Origin: a bacterium
Lineage (GTDB): Bacteria > BMS3Abin14
Direction of reading: 5' to 3'
DNA: 13,946 nucleotides
Assembly (NCBI GenBank): GCA_020352595.1
Contig: CP070682.1
Coordinates: 1,963,602-1,977,547 of the forward strand
Program-made: the position numbers and the translations under genes
Shown here: positions 6,803-13,843 of the stretch, piece by piece
How positions within the stretch are numbered: the stretch's first letter is position 1
How the letters are laid out: every line of letters begins with the position of its first letter
The notes under the pieces: model-generated
The model's database searches: none
What the model saw: the letters and a program-made list of their open reading frames with translations, nothing else
What the model was told of the DNA's origin: nothing

Positions 6803-8172
6803 ACCCCGTCATGGGCAGGTTGAGACACCTGGCGCCGGGCCAGGCGCTCATTCTCTACTACGCCGTGGCCATCCTCGTGGGCGCGGCGGCCCTCAGCCTT
6901 CCCTTCGCCTCTTCCGGGGAGAGCCTGTCCTTCGTGGACGCCCTCTTCACGGCCACCTCCGCGCAGTGCGTCACGGGCCTCACCGTTGTGGACACGGGCA
7001 GCGGACTGTCCCTCTTCGGCCAGATCGTGGTCCTGTTCCTCATTCAGACGGGGGGGCTGGGCATCACGACCTTCTCCGTGTACCTCTTCTTCTTCCTGCG
7101 CCTGGGTGTGGGCACCCACGGGAGATGGATCATCAATGAAACGCTCCTGCACACCCCCGTCTGTTCCCTGAGGGAGCTCATCGGCGGTATCATCCGGCTG
7201 GCCCTGGTCATGGAAGCAGCGGGAGCCGTGCTGCTGGCGGGCGCCTTCGTCCCCGATCTCGGCCTTGGCCGAGGCCTGTTCAGTGCCGTCTTCCACTCCG
7301 TGTCCGCCTTCTGCAACGCGGGCTTCTCCCTTTTCGCCGACAGTCTCATGGGCTACAGGGCGTCGCCCCTCGTCAACCTCACCGTCATCCTCCTCATCGT
7401 CACGGGGGGCATCGGCTTCCTGGTGATCCGCGAGCTAAGGGACATCCTTTTCCGGCCGGTAAAGGGCCGGCGCCCCAAGCTCTCCCTGCACTCGCGCATG
7501 GTCCTGTGGACCACCGGCATCCTCATCGTAGGGGGGGCCGTCCTTATCTTCCTCATGGAATACGGGGGAGGGTTTTTGGGGACCGGCGTGGGGGACAAGG
7601 TGCTGGCATCCCTCTTCCAGTCGGTCACGGCACGGACCGCGGGGTTCAACACCGTCGACATGAACGCACTGCGCATCTCCACCCTCCTCCTCATGATCTT
7701 CCTCATGTTCGTCGGTGCTTCCCCCGGTTCGGCGGGAGGAGGGATCAAGACCACCAGCCTGGCCCTCTTCGTCGCCATCATAAGGAGCCGGCTCAAGGGA
7801 AACCCCCATACCAACATCTTCAGGAGGACGATCCCGGACGATGCGGTGACAAAGGCGCTGGCGCTGGTCATGCTGGCCGTCCTCACCATCGGCATCGCCC
7901 TTTTCGGCCTGCTCATGGTGCAGCATCCGGGGGCTTCGGCCCGGCAGCACGATGCCGTCTTCCTCCAGTACCTCTTCGAGACGGTCTCCGCCTTCGGAAC
8001 GGTGGGCCTGAGCATGGGGGCGACGGCCCGGCTCACCGTTGCCGGGAAACTCATCATCATCGCGCTGATGTTCGTGGGCAGGGTGGGGCTTCTCACCGTG
8101 GCGTTCACCATTGCCAGACGTCTCTCGCCCACGGCCCCAAGGTACGCCGAGGAGAACATCATGATCGGGTGA
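6799..8172 (+). CDS. ktrB: KtrB-type potassium uptake channel subunit (Trk/Ktr/HKT superfamily)
   Basis: A 457-aa inner-membrane protein that conducts K+ inward, built from four M1-P-M2 repeats. The four pore loops are visible: TATSAQCVTGL (filter at 57-61), HSVSAFCNAGF (172-176), QSVTARTAGF (279-283) and ETVSAFGTVGLS (399-405). Each has the glycine that lines the filter, which favours K+. The conserved arginine of the last segment is in MFVGRVGLLT. Length fits KtrB rather than the longer TrkH. The GTG at 6799 is taken as start because the leader ORF stop overlaps it; an ATG at 6811 is the alternative and would remove four residues. The RCK regulator follows 20 bases downstream, so the two form an operon. 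Confidence 0.93.
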   Translation: MNPVMGRLRHLAPGQALILYYAVAILVGAAALSLPFASSGESLSFVDALFTATSAQCVTGLTVVDTGSGLSLFGQIVVLFLIQTGGLGITTFSVYLFFFLRLGVGTHGRWIINETLLHTPVCSLRELIGGIIRLALVMEAAGAVLLAGAFVPDLGLGRGLFSAVFHSVSAFCNAGFSLFADSLMGYRASPLVNLTVILLIVTGGIGFLVIRELRDILFRPVKGRRPKLSLHSRMVLWTTGILIVGGAVLIFLMEYGGGFLGTGVGDKVLASLFQSVTARTAGFNTVDMNALRISTLLLMIFLMFVGASPGSAGGGIKTTSLALFVAIIRSRLKGNPHTNIFRRTIPDDAVTKALALVMLAVLTIGIALFGLLMVQHPGASARQHDAVFLQYLFETVSAFGTVGLSMGATARLTVAGKLIIIALMFVGRVGLLTVAFTIARRLSPTAPRYAEENIMIG

Positions 8173-8192
8173 TAGCACCCGGGGAGGTCTCA

Positions 8193-8852
8193 ATGAAAAG
8201 GTTCTGTGTCATCGGCCTGGGGAACTTCGGTTTCCACGTGGCATCCGAGCTTTACCGGGAAGGGCATGAGGTCCTTGCCATCGACGTGGACCGGGAGAGG
8301 ATCCAGAGGATCAAGGATCACTGCAGCGTGGCTGTCCTCGGAGATGCCGCCAACAAGGAGTTCCTTGCCGCCCAGGGCGTTTCGGAGATGGACGCCGTCA
8401 TCGTCTCCACGGGGGAGCGTTCCCACCTGTCCACCCTCATCACCCTCTTCCTCAAGGAACTGGAGGTGAAGCACATCCTGGTCAAGGCGCTCAACGACGA
8501 CCACGGCAGGATCCTGAAAAAGGTGGGGGCCGAGGAGGTCATCCACCCGGAAAAGGACATGGCCGCCAAGACCGCCCGGGCCCTCGCCTATCCCAACATC
8601 CTGGATTTCGTGCCCCTTGCAGAGGATTACTCCATCACCGAAGCGGCGCCGCCGCCCGGCTACATCGGCAAGGATCTGATCACCCTCGACCTCAGGCGCC
8701 GCTACCAGGTCACCATCATCGCCATCAAGGACATCATAGCCGACCAGTTCATCATCGCCCCGGCCCCGGACTACATCATCAAGGACAGCGACCTGCTGAT
8801 CTTCATGGGAAGGTCGGAGGACATCGAGCGGGCTCTCAAGAACAGGAAATAG
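8193..8852 (+). CDS. ktrA: KtrA-type RCK regulatory subunit of the K+ channel
   Basis: A 219-aa cytosolic protein that assembles as a ring on KtrB and gates it according to bound nucleotide. The N-terminal RCK_N Rossmann domain has GLGNFG (8-13) and the acidic residue after beta-2 (D31 in LAIDVD), as expected for adenine nucleotide or NAD(H) binding. A single RCK_C domain spans about 140-215 (YSITEAAPPPGYIGKDLITL and onward). One RCK_N plus one RCK_C is the KtrA layout, half the size of TrkA. The ATG at 8193 is preceded by GGGGAGG at a suitable distance. It is expected to be co-transcribed with ktrB. Confidence 0.94.
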   Translation: MKRFCVIGLGNFGFHVASELYREGHEVLAIDVDRERIQRIKDHCSVAVLGDAANKEFLAAQGVSEMDAVIVSTGERSHLSTLITLFLKELEVKHILVKALNDDHGRILKKVGAEEVIHPEKDMAAKTARALAYPNILDFVPLAEDYSITEAAPPPGYIGKDLITLDLRRRYQVTIIAIKDIIADQFIIAPAPDYIIKDSDLLIFMGRSEDIERALKNRK

Positions 8853-8876
8853 CCCCTTGCGTGCCGCGGGGAGGAG

Positions 8877-9260
8877 CTAGACCCCGTCCAGCCATGCGGT
8901 CCAGGTGTCGTCACCGATGGTGATGACGAGGTGGACCCTGCCCTCGTTGATCTCCCTGGAACTGTTCAGGCTCACCCGGAAGGTCTCCCATCCCGAGTAG
9001 GTCCCCTTTTCCCCTTTCCGTTTCAGCTCTCCTTTCCAGACCTGAAGGTAGACCCCACCGATGGGGTTTTCCGCGTGGTCGTAGACGAGGTTCCTGAACT
9101 TCACGGAACGGGTGTCGGGGATGCTGCTGTGCTCGGCAAGGATCCTGCGGAGCTGACCCTCCCGTTTCTGGTCCACGATCTGGCAGCCCGGCGCAAGGGT
9201 GAGGGCCGCTGCCAGGAGGAGGGCTGTGACCACGTACGATTTCCTGCTACCTCTATTCAA
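8877..9260 (-). CDS. Putative lipoprotein of unknown function
   Basis: The 127-aa product begins with a basic n-region (NRGSRKS), a hydrophobic core (VVTALLLAAALTL) and a Cys after APG (residues 22-26 region), a somewhat atypical lipobox, so it is probably lipid-anchored. The mature part is about 100 residues and contains a tryptophan-bearing beta-type stretch (GGVYLQVWKGELKRKG, GWETFRVSLNS, TIGDDTWTAWLDGV). No family is recognised; the pattern suggests a small beta-sandwich. I choose the TTG at 9260 because GGAG (9267-9270, minus strand) lies six bases upstream and the resulting signal peptide is ideal. An ATG at 9284 in the same frame has no ribosome site. It converges with ktrA across a gap of only 24 bases and is divergent from the SH3 protein gene. 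Confidence 0.72.
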   Translation of the reverse strand: MNRGSRKSYVVTALLLAAALTLAPGCQIVDQKREGQLRRILAEHSSIPDTRSVKFRNLVYDHAENPIGGVYLQVWKGELKRKGEKGTYSGWETFRVSLNSSREINEGRVHLVITIGDDTWTAWLDGV

Positions 9261-9426
9261 ATCCGTCTCCGTGGGAATTCTCATGTTCAGGATACACGCC
9301 CTGAGCCCGGACAATCAAGAAGGGAGGGGATGGCACCGGAAACCTCCCGGGCCAGACCAGCGTTGCGCCGTTCGGATCCAGAACGGGTGTGCGGATCCCG
9401 AACACCTTCGGACATGGGCCCGCCCT

Positions 9427-9454
9427 TTGTAACAGTGGTGAAAACCCTTATTTT
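9427..9454 (+). promoter_or_regulatory. Candidate promoter for the SH3-domain membrane protein
   Basis: TTGTAA (9427-9432) and TATTTT (9449-9454) are 16 bases apart, each with four of six consensus matches. They lie about 90 bases before the ATG at 9547 in the 286-base divergent gap 9261-9546, which otherwise shows no gene. Confidence 0.35.
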
Positions 9455-9546
9455 ACGGGACCTTTCAGATATCCTGATCCCTGGCATCCCCCTTGCTCAG
9501 AAGGAGGCATGCCAGAACAAAACCGGATCGGTGAAAGGAGAATATC

Positions 9547-10116
9547 ATGGGTGATCTGACAGTTCTTCAGAAGAAGGAAATCGCCAGGGGCGCCGAGGCC
9601 ATGGGTGCCATCGTGGGGCGCTACGCGAAGCGAAAGTCCAACCAGGTGATCTCCCCCCTGGGGACGCTGTCCATATGGGGCAAGATCCTCGCAGTCCTGG
9701 GGGCGGCGGCACTGGTGGCGGGCGTCGGGCTGGCGGTGCTGGATGCGTCCCACCTCGCTGTGGAGCGCGGGCAGGTTGCCGTGGTCGCCAGAGAGACCGT
9801 CAACATCCGTCAGGCTCCCACGACCGGGGCGAGCATCGTGGACCGGGCCCACATGGGTGACCGGTTCAGGGTAACGGGTTCCCGGGGCGAGTGGACGGGC
9901 GTGAGTTCGGACGACGGCAAGGTGGTCGGCTGGGTCTCGTCCTCCCTCATGGACAGGAGCTCGGCTAAGACCCTGAGCATCCGTTACGAGATGAAAGGTT
10001 ACGTGACCTTCTCGCTCATAGCACTGGCAGTGATCTTCTTCGCTCTGCGGATGAGGAAGATGCCCGTGGAGGGGCAGGCGAGGTCCAACGAGACGATGCT
10101 GGTCAACCAGCAGTGA
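9547..10116 (+). CDS. Two-TM membrane protein with an extracytoplasmic SH3-type domain
   Basis: A 189-aa protein. Residues 1-44 are polar and basic (GRYAKRKS) and probably cytoplasmic. Residues about 45-65 are a hydrophobic segment (ILAVLGAAALVAGVGLAVL). Residues 76-135 form a bacterial SH3-type (SH3_3-like) domain: VNIRQAPTTGASIVDRAHMG, a GEW motif and GWVSSSLM. Residues about 151-168 are a second hydrophobic segment, followed by a basic RMRK and a 20-residue tail. Both ends inside and the SH3 domain outside is the topology favoured by the charges. Such domains often bind cell-wall peptides or other envelope ligands. The ATG at 9547 has AAAGGAG about seven bases upstream. A lone gene between divergent and convergent neighbours; function unknown. 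Confidence 0.8.
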   Translation: MGDLTVLQKKEIARGAEAMGAIVGRYAKRKSNQVISPLGTLSIWGKILAVLGAAALVAGVGLAVLDASHLAVERGQVAVVARETVNIRQAPTTGASIVDRAHMGDRFRVTGSRGEWTGVSSDDGKVVGWVSSSLMDRSSAKTLSIRYEMKGYVTFSLIALAVIFFALRMRKMPVEGQARSNETMLVNQQ

Positions 10117-10138
10117 TCGGGCTTACCGGCAGGGCCGC

Positions 10139-10157
10139 GCCTCTCCGACGGGGAGGC
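10139..10157. terminator. GC-rich hairpin downstream of the SH3 protein gene
   Basis: GCCTCTCC (10139-10146) and GGGGAGGC (10150-10157) form an 8-bp stem with one T-G wobble and a three-base loop. There is no T tract after it on either strand, so it is at best a transcript-end stabiliser. It lies in the 187-base convergent gap 10117-10303, together with a small palindrome GGACCAATGGTCC at about 10195-10207. Confidence 0.3.
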
Positions 10158-10303
10158 CCGCCCCTGTCGCCCATGACCCGGCTGTCTTCACCCGGACCAA
10201 TGGTCCAAGGATCGATTATGAGGGGCGCCGCAGGGTCTGCCTTCAGCCCGGGTGAAACGGTCTGGAGGAGGATCCTGCCGCAGCGCCCCTCGGATTCACG
10301 GGT

Positions 10304-11149
10304 TCAGCGCCACACGATGGAATCGCTGTGCTCCTGGAAGACCTTCTCCTCACACTCGGACAGCCACTCCTCGCAGCAGGCGTAGGAATCGATCCCCGAC
10401 AGGTGCACCAGCCTTCCGGACGTCAGTGTGGATCCCCGGGAGTAGTACTCCCAGCACTCTTCGTCGGAGGGTTTCGGTGACTTCGTCTGGACCACGTACG
10501 TGCCCACGTTGACGATGCGCCCGTGGGGAACGACGATGTTGTCGATGAGGAAGGGATGCCCGGTTTCCGAGATCCTGCGGAAGGCGTAATAGCCCATCCC
10601 GAGTTTGATGAAGAAGTAGCCTTCCTCGGACAGGGCAACATCATACCGCTTCCCGTTGGAGAGGTTATAGAGCTCGAACCCCTTAAGTTCCACCACCGGC
10701 GGGCTGAGGATATCCATCTCGGAAGCCCCTTCCCCGCACAGGAGCTGGACTTTGTGTCCACTCACGCGCCCGATGACGGCGCAATCCTTCTCAAGGTCGA
10801 GCCCGGATGTCTCGCTCCCCGTTGCGGCAACTCTCTGCGCGGCCCTGGTCTCGGCCATCTGGTTGCGGGCCTCCATGATCATCTCAGAGGTGACCTGCTG
10901 CGCGGCTATCTCCTTCGCCACTTCAGCCGCGGCCGCGGCAATGCGCGCTTCCTTCCTGGATTCCATGGCCTCGACAGCCGCGACTCCGAACGCTTTCAAC
11001 GTCTGGATCTGGAGACTGGAGAGTTCTCCCTCCGCATCCACGCTGGTGTTCGCGTACCGGATCTCGGCAGCCCTTTGAGCTTCCATGGCCTGTGCGCTAA
11101 GCGGCAGGAAGAGTACGACCAACGCTATGAGAAACACGGTGCGTTTCAT
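10304..11149 (-). CDS. Secreted, Cys-containing protein with Ala-rich coiled-coil region, unknown function
   Basis: The 281-aa product has a clear Sec signal peptide (MKRTVFLIALVVLFLPLSAQA, cleavage near residue 21). Residues about 30-105 are rich in Ala, Glu and Lys/Arg with the look of long helices or a coiled coil. The C-terminal two thirds look like a beta-rich domain (VIGRVSGHKVQLLCG, GYYAFRRISETGHPFLIDN, HGRIVNVGTYVVQTK). Cysteines occur at KDC, LLC, EEC, a vicinal ACC and SEC near the end, so disulfides in the periplasm are plausible. No family is recognised. The ATG at 11149 follows a G-rich GGGGTGG site; the frame is open upstream to 11266 but the signal peptide begins at 11149. The gene is convergent with the SH3 protein gene. 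Confidence 0.78.
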   Translation of the reverse strand: MKRTVFLIALVVLFLPLSAQAMEAQRAAEIRYANTSVDAEGELSSLQIQTLKAFGVAAVEAMESRKEARIAAAAAEVAKEIAAQQVTSEMIMEARNQMAETRAAQRVAATGSETSGLDLEKDCAVIGRVSGHKVQLLCGEGASEMDILSPPVVELKGFELYNLSNGKRYDVALSEEGYFFIKLGMGYYAFRRISETGHPFLIDNIVVPHGRIVNVGTYVVQTKSPKPSDEECWEYYSRGSTLTSGRLVHLSGIDSYACCEEWLSECEEKVFQEHSDSIVWR

Positions 11150-11280
11150 TCTTTCCACCCCCCTAAAGGGTTCCGGGCAGATTCCACCCGGTTGCATGGG
11201 TTGACTCAAGCTAATAACGGGAACAGTCCAAAAGGAAGGATGCTGACGAAGGTAACCACCCCCCATGTGCGGTCACTTTA

Positions 11281-11286
11281 ATTATA
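11281..11286 (-). promoter_or_regulatory. Extended -10 promoter for the Cys-containing secreted protein
   Basis: On the minus strand TATAAT (11281-11286) is preceded by TGG, giving TGnTATAAT; no good -35 is seen, which an extended -10 tolerates. It would give a leader of about 125 bases to the ATG at 11149. That leader contains CCGGG/CCCGG and CCC/GGG inverted repeats but matches no riboswitch I know. Bases 11290-11504 upstream contain no gene I can support; an AGGGGC/GCCCCT inverted repeat is at about 11475-11495. Confidence 0.5.
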
Positions 11287-11504
11287 CCACCCGAGCAGTG
11301 TGGACGCTGCCGCGCGGGGCGGTGGGAGCACGGGTTCGGGGGGGCCTCCGCGTTTAATCTCCAGTGCGTGAAAGTAGGCTAATGGCGGCGACGGAGGCAA
11401 CCGAATGGTGACGGGACTGGTTCAGCGGCCTGGAAGGGCCTCAGTGGCTGATACGGGGGCGGGACGGGTCTGCCAGGGGCGGGAGGCATGCCCCTCACGC
11501 CTCA

Positions 11505-11699
11505 TCACTGGCTCCTCCTCGAGATCACCTCACCGATGAAGAAGACGACAGCCAGGACGGCGTAGATGACCAGGAACCTGGCCAATGGATCCTCGAAGAA
11601 GGTCAGGGCGACCCCGAAGCCCAGGGCGATCCCGGCCAATATCCAGTATTTGCGTTTCTGCTTCCCCTTTTTTACAGGGAACCAGTTCACTCGTCTCAT
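11505..11699 (-). CDS. Small two-helix membrane protein, unknown function
   Basis: A 64-aa product with a basic N-terminus (MRRVNWFPVKKGKQKRK), a hydrophobic segment (YWILAGIALGFGVALTFF), a short polar turn (EDPLAR) and a second hydrophobic segment (FLVIYAVLAVVFFIGEVI) ending in SRRSQ. The charges predict both ends in the cytoplasm. The ATG at 11699 is chosen because AAGGA lies a few bases upstream and the basic N-terminus directly precedes the first helix; the frame is open further upstream but that part is Gly/Pro-rich and without a ribosome site. It lies 76 bases downstream of the SWIM protein gene on the same strand and may share its transcript. Confidence 0.7.
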   Translation of the reverse strand: MRRVNWFPVKKGKQKRKYWILAGIALGFGVALTFFEDPLARFLVIYAVLAVVFFIGEVISRRSQ

Positions 11700-11775
11700 T
11701 ATTCCTTGATCACTCCGACCGGCGTGCGGGCAAGGCAGTTCCGGGTCCGGTCCGGGTCCCGCGACCCTCAAGGGA

Positions 11776-12117
11776 TCAGATCCCTTCCCTCATCCCGGCC
11801 GCGATCTCCGCCTCGGCGGCGCTTATGGCTTCCCCGTCGGGTTCGGCCTCTGACCGCAGCTGAATAAGATGCAGCAGAAGGTCCGAGAGCCTGGACTGGA
11901 TGACCCACATGTGGGCTTCGAGCAGTTCCCTGTGCTGGCCCGGGTGATAGAGCATGGTCAGGTCGTTGGAAGCCAGCTGTACCTTGTGGGGGCACAGTTC
12001 CCCACGCTTCCCCGCGGGGCAGTCGCAGGTGACGGCCACCTTGTCGTCCGTACTCGTGAAAACAACCTGGTGGGGTTCCCCGGCCTCGCTTCTGGCGTAG
12101 ATCATGATCTGCTGCAT
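11776..12117 (-). CDS. Small SWIM zinc-finger protein
   Basis: A 113-aa protein whose N-terminal half reads as a SWIM domain: a beta stretch (HQVVFTSTDDKVAVTCDC) and the metal-binding pattern CxCx8CxH (CDCPAGKRGELCPH, residues about 31-44). SWIM domains bind zinc and are found in DNA- or protein-interacting proteins, often beside helicase or transposase-like domains; here the domain stands alone. The C-terminal half is helical (LEAHMWVIQSRLSDLLLHLI, AISAAEAEIAAGMREGI). The ATG at 12117 has AGAGGT five bases upstream. The frame stays open upstream only because it runs through a tandem repeat region, which should not be counted as protein. Confidence 0.8.
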   Translation of the reverse strand: MQQIMIYARSEAGEPHQVVFTSTDDKVAVTCDCPAGKRGELCPHKVQLASNDLTMLYHPGQHRELLEAHMWVIQSRLSDLLLHLIQLRSEAEPDGEAISAAEAEIAAGMREGI

Positions 12118-12262
12118 CCGGCACCTCTCTTTACGGGGCAACCTTACACCACACTTCAGGAAGGGGGAAGGGGGAAGGGAGGCCTGGGGTCCGGGAATGG
12201 GTGCTGAGCCCGGAGGGCCAAGGGTAAGGAGCCGGGACACAAGGCACTCGGCACCTGACACC

Positions 12263-12472
12263 GGAGCGCTTTCCTGGTGTAAGGAGCGCTTTCCTGGTGT
12301 CAGAGCGGATTCTCTCCGCTTTCCTGGTGTCAGAGCGGATTCTCTCACTGGACGCCGGGACACTTTCCTGGTGTCAGAGCGGTTTCTCTCGAGCGCTTTC
12401 CTGGTGTCAGAGCGGATTCCCTGGCGAGCGCTTTCCTGGTGTACGCTTTCCTGGTGTCAGAGCGGACTCTCT
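12263..12472. repeat. Irregular repeat cluster: seven copies of CTTTCCTGGTGT
   Basis: The 12-base core CTTTCCTGGTGT occurs at 12269, 12289, 12319, 12363, 12396, 12431 and 12446. Five copies continue with CAGAGCGG, and four of those end in a TCTCTC-like tail, giving a full unit of about 30 bases. Distances between copies are 20, 30, 44, 33, 35 and 15 bases, so it is not a regular tandem array. Several units are preceded by the palindrome AGCGCT. At the left edge ACACC-GGA (12258-12265) and TCC-t-GGTGT (12272-12280) can form a hairpin. The cluster starts exactly at the stop codon of the minus-strand flavoprotein gene and fills much of the gap to the SWIM gene. Confidence 0.85.
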
Positions 12473-13605
12473 CAGCTTTTGAGCACTCTGGCCAGGACCG
12501 ATGCGGCGAGGTATCCCGGAAGACGCTTGGCAATGTCCGGATAACCGTCTCCCCTGAGAAAGGCCAGGGAGAAGATCCTGAGGGCGAGTTCCGATGTGAC
12601 GATCCGGGAGAGGGGAGGCTTGCGGCCGTAAAAGATCCTCGAGAGCCGCCGCCCAACCCTGAGGATCCTGATGACCTCCCTGTGGTACCGCTCCTGAAGA
12701 GCGGCCGGGTCGAAGGACCGGCTTTGGAAGGCCTCCAGTACGGCCCGCGCCGCGATCCCGGCGCTTGTCACCGCGTAGGAGATGCCTTCGCCGCTCATGG
12801 GGTCCACGAATCCGGCGGCGTCGCCGGTGAGGATGGCCGGGAAGGCCGGTTGTCTGTAGCGGATTCCCCAGAAAGGCAGGATGTGGGCCCATCTCTCGAT
12901 GTCCCCGTGGTCGGTGTACCCTTCCTTCAGGAGGAAACGGTCGAGGTGAGCGGAGAGACCCTCCAGACGCCGATCCAATGTGTAGACCCCGGCGCACAGG
13001 GAGTCCCTCCTCGGGAAGATCCACGCGTACCCCAGGGGCACGGCGGAAAAGTCGAAGGTCAGGCGCGGGTCACCCTGGTACCTGTCACCCGGTAGGATGA
13101 CCACCATGCCTTTCCCGAATTCGGTCCTCTCCACGATACGCAGGGATCTGTTGACGATGCTGTTGGCGCCGTCGGCCCCGATGAGGAAGGGAGTGCGGTA
13201 AGTGCCGCTGCCCGTGAGCACGACGAAGCCCTCTGCACTGCGCTCGACGGCCCCGACCTTTGTCCTTTGGAAAACAGCGGCCCCGGCCCTGCGGGCTTCC
13301 TCCAGGAGGAAGTGGTCCAGTCTTGCCCTGTCCACCACGCGGGCCAGCGTTCCCCTCGCTTCCAGCTCCGTGATCCTTCCGGGGCCCGTGATGACGCGGA
13401 CCGTCCGGGCCTCGTGCTGGACATGGCCAGCCAGGTCCAGGCCCATCTCCTGGAAACTCCTGGTGGTCAGGCCTCCGCCGCAGGGCTTGACCCTGGGGAA
13501 CCGGTCTTTTTCGAGGACAACCACCGACAGGCCGCTGCCAGCAAGGATCCGGGCGGCAGTGCTCCCCGCGGGCCCCCCGCCGACGATGACACAGTCGTAA
13601 CGCAT
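12472..13605 (-). CDS. Geranylgeranyl reductase family FAD-dependent oxidoreductase
   Basis: A 377-aa flavoprotein. Residues 3-35 are the FAD-binding Rossmann fold with VIVGGGPAGSTAA (GxGxxG, 9-14) and the ribose-binding Glu32. The family-defining KPCGGGL is at 40-46, and the second FAD motif GDAAGFVDPMSGEGI starts at 261. Members reduce isolated double bonds in isoprenoid chains: archaeal lipids, the chlorophyll phytyl tail, and menaquinone tails in the MenJ case. Which substrate applies here cannot be told from sequence alone; a quinone or polyprenyl chain is the natural guess in a non-photosynthetic bacterium. The ATG at 13605 is at the start of the Rossmann fold and has a G-rich site upstream. 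The stop codon at 12472-12474 touches the repeat cluster. It is divergent from the probable gene at 13844. Confidence 0.9.
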   Translation of the reverse strand: MRYDCVIVGGGPAGSTAARILAGSGLSVVVLEKDRFPRVKPCGGGLTTRSFQEMGLDLAGHVQHEARTVRVITGPGRITELEARGTLARVVDRARLDHFLLEEARRAGAAVFQRTKVGAVERSAEGFVVLTGSGTYRTPFLIGADGANSIVNRSLRIVERTEFGKGMVVILPGDRYQGDPRLTFDFSAVPLGYAWIFPRRDSLCAGVYTLDRRLEGLSAHLDRFLLKEGYTDHGDIERWAHILPFWGIRYRQPAFPAILTGDAAGFVDPMSGEGISYAVTSAGIAARAVLEAFQSRSFDPAALQERYHREVIRILRVGRRLSRIFYGRKPPLSRIVTSELALRIFSLAFLRGDGYPDIAKRLPGYLAASVLARVLKS

Positions 13606-13711
13606 CTGCTTTCAACCCCCCGCCGTCAGTTCCTACATTCCCAGTTTTGACGGCAAAATAGCAAGCCCCCCGCATAAGTGACTGTGGGAAAAACATGGAA
13701 TATTTGTGGAA

Positions 13712-13785
13712 GCGGGCTACACTTATTGTCAAGGGTAAGTCACCGCAGTGAAGGAGCGCGGACAGCCCGCCCAGGCTGTTTTATT
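13712..13785 (+). ncRNA. Candidate structured leader with competing terminator
   Basis: On the plus strand ACAGCC (13762-13767), a six-base loop and GGCTGT (13774-13779) form a stem followed by TTTATT, a good rho-independent terminator shape, although no gene precedes it on this strand. An upstream GCGGGCT (13712-13718) pairs perfectly with AGCCCGC (13764-13770), which overlaps the terminator's left arm, so the two stems exclude each other. Inside the larger stem ACTTA/TAAGT and TCAC/GTGA could form two more helices. This is riboswitch- or attenuator-like, or a small RNA. No known class is recognised. A weak promoter (GTGACT 13678, TATTTG 13701) could start it near 13713. Confidence 0.35.
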
Positions 13786-13843
13786 ATGTAAATCCCTGTT
13801 TCGAAAGGGTTTTTTTGAAAAAGACCCGGTGGAGGTACAAGAA

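Noticed and set aside
11290..11504. Hidden tRNA or small gene in the gap
   Set aside because: A GGTTCAG word is present but no cloverleaf or T-loop GTTCGANTC pattern, and no frame with a ribosome site.
12263..12472. CRISPR array
   Set aside because: The core is only 12 bases, spacing runs from 15 to 44 bases, the sequence between cores is itself repeated, and no cas gene is present.
13751..13785. S-adenosylhomocysteine riboswitch
   Set aside because: The words GGAGCGC and CCAGGCT recall that class, but the closing stem, central hairpin and downstream pseudoknot partner are not present in the right places.
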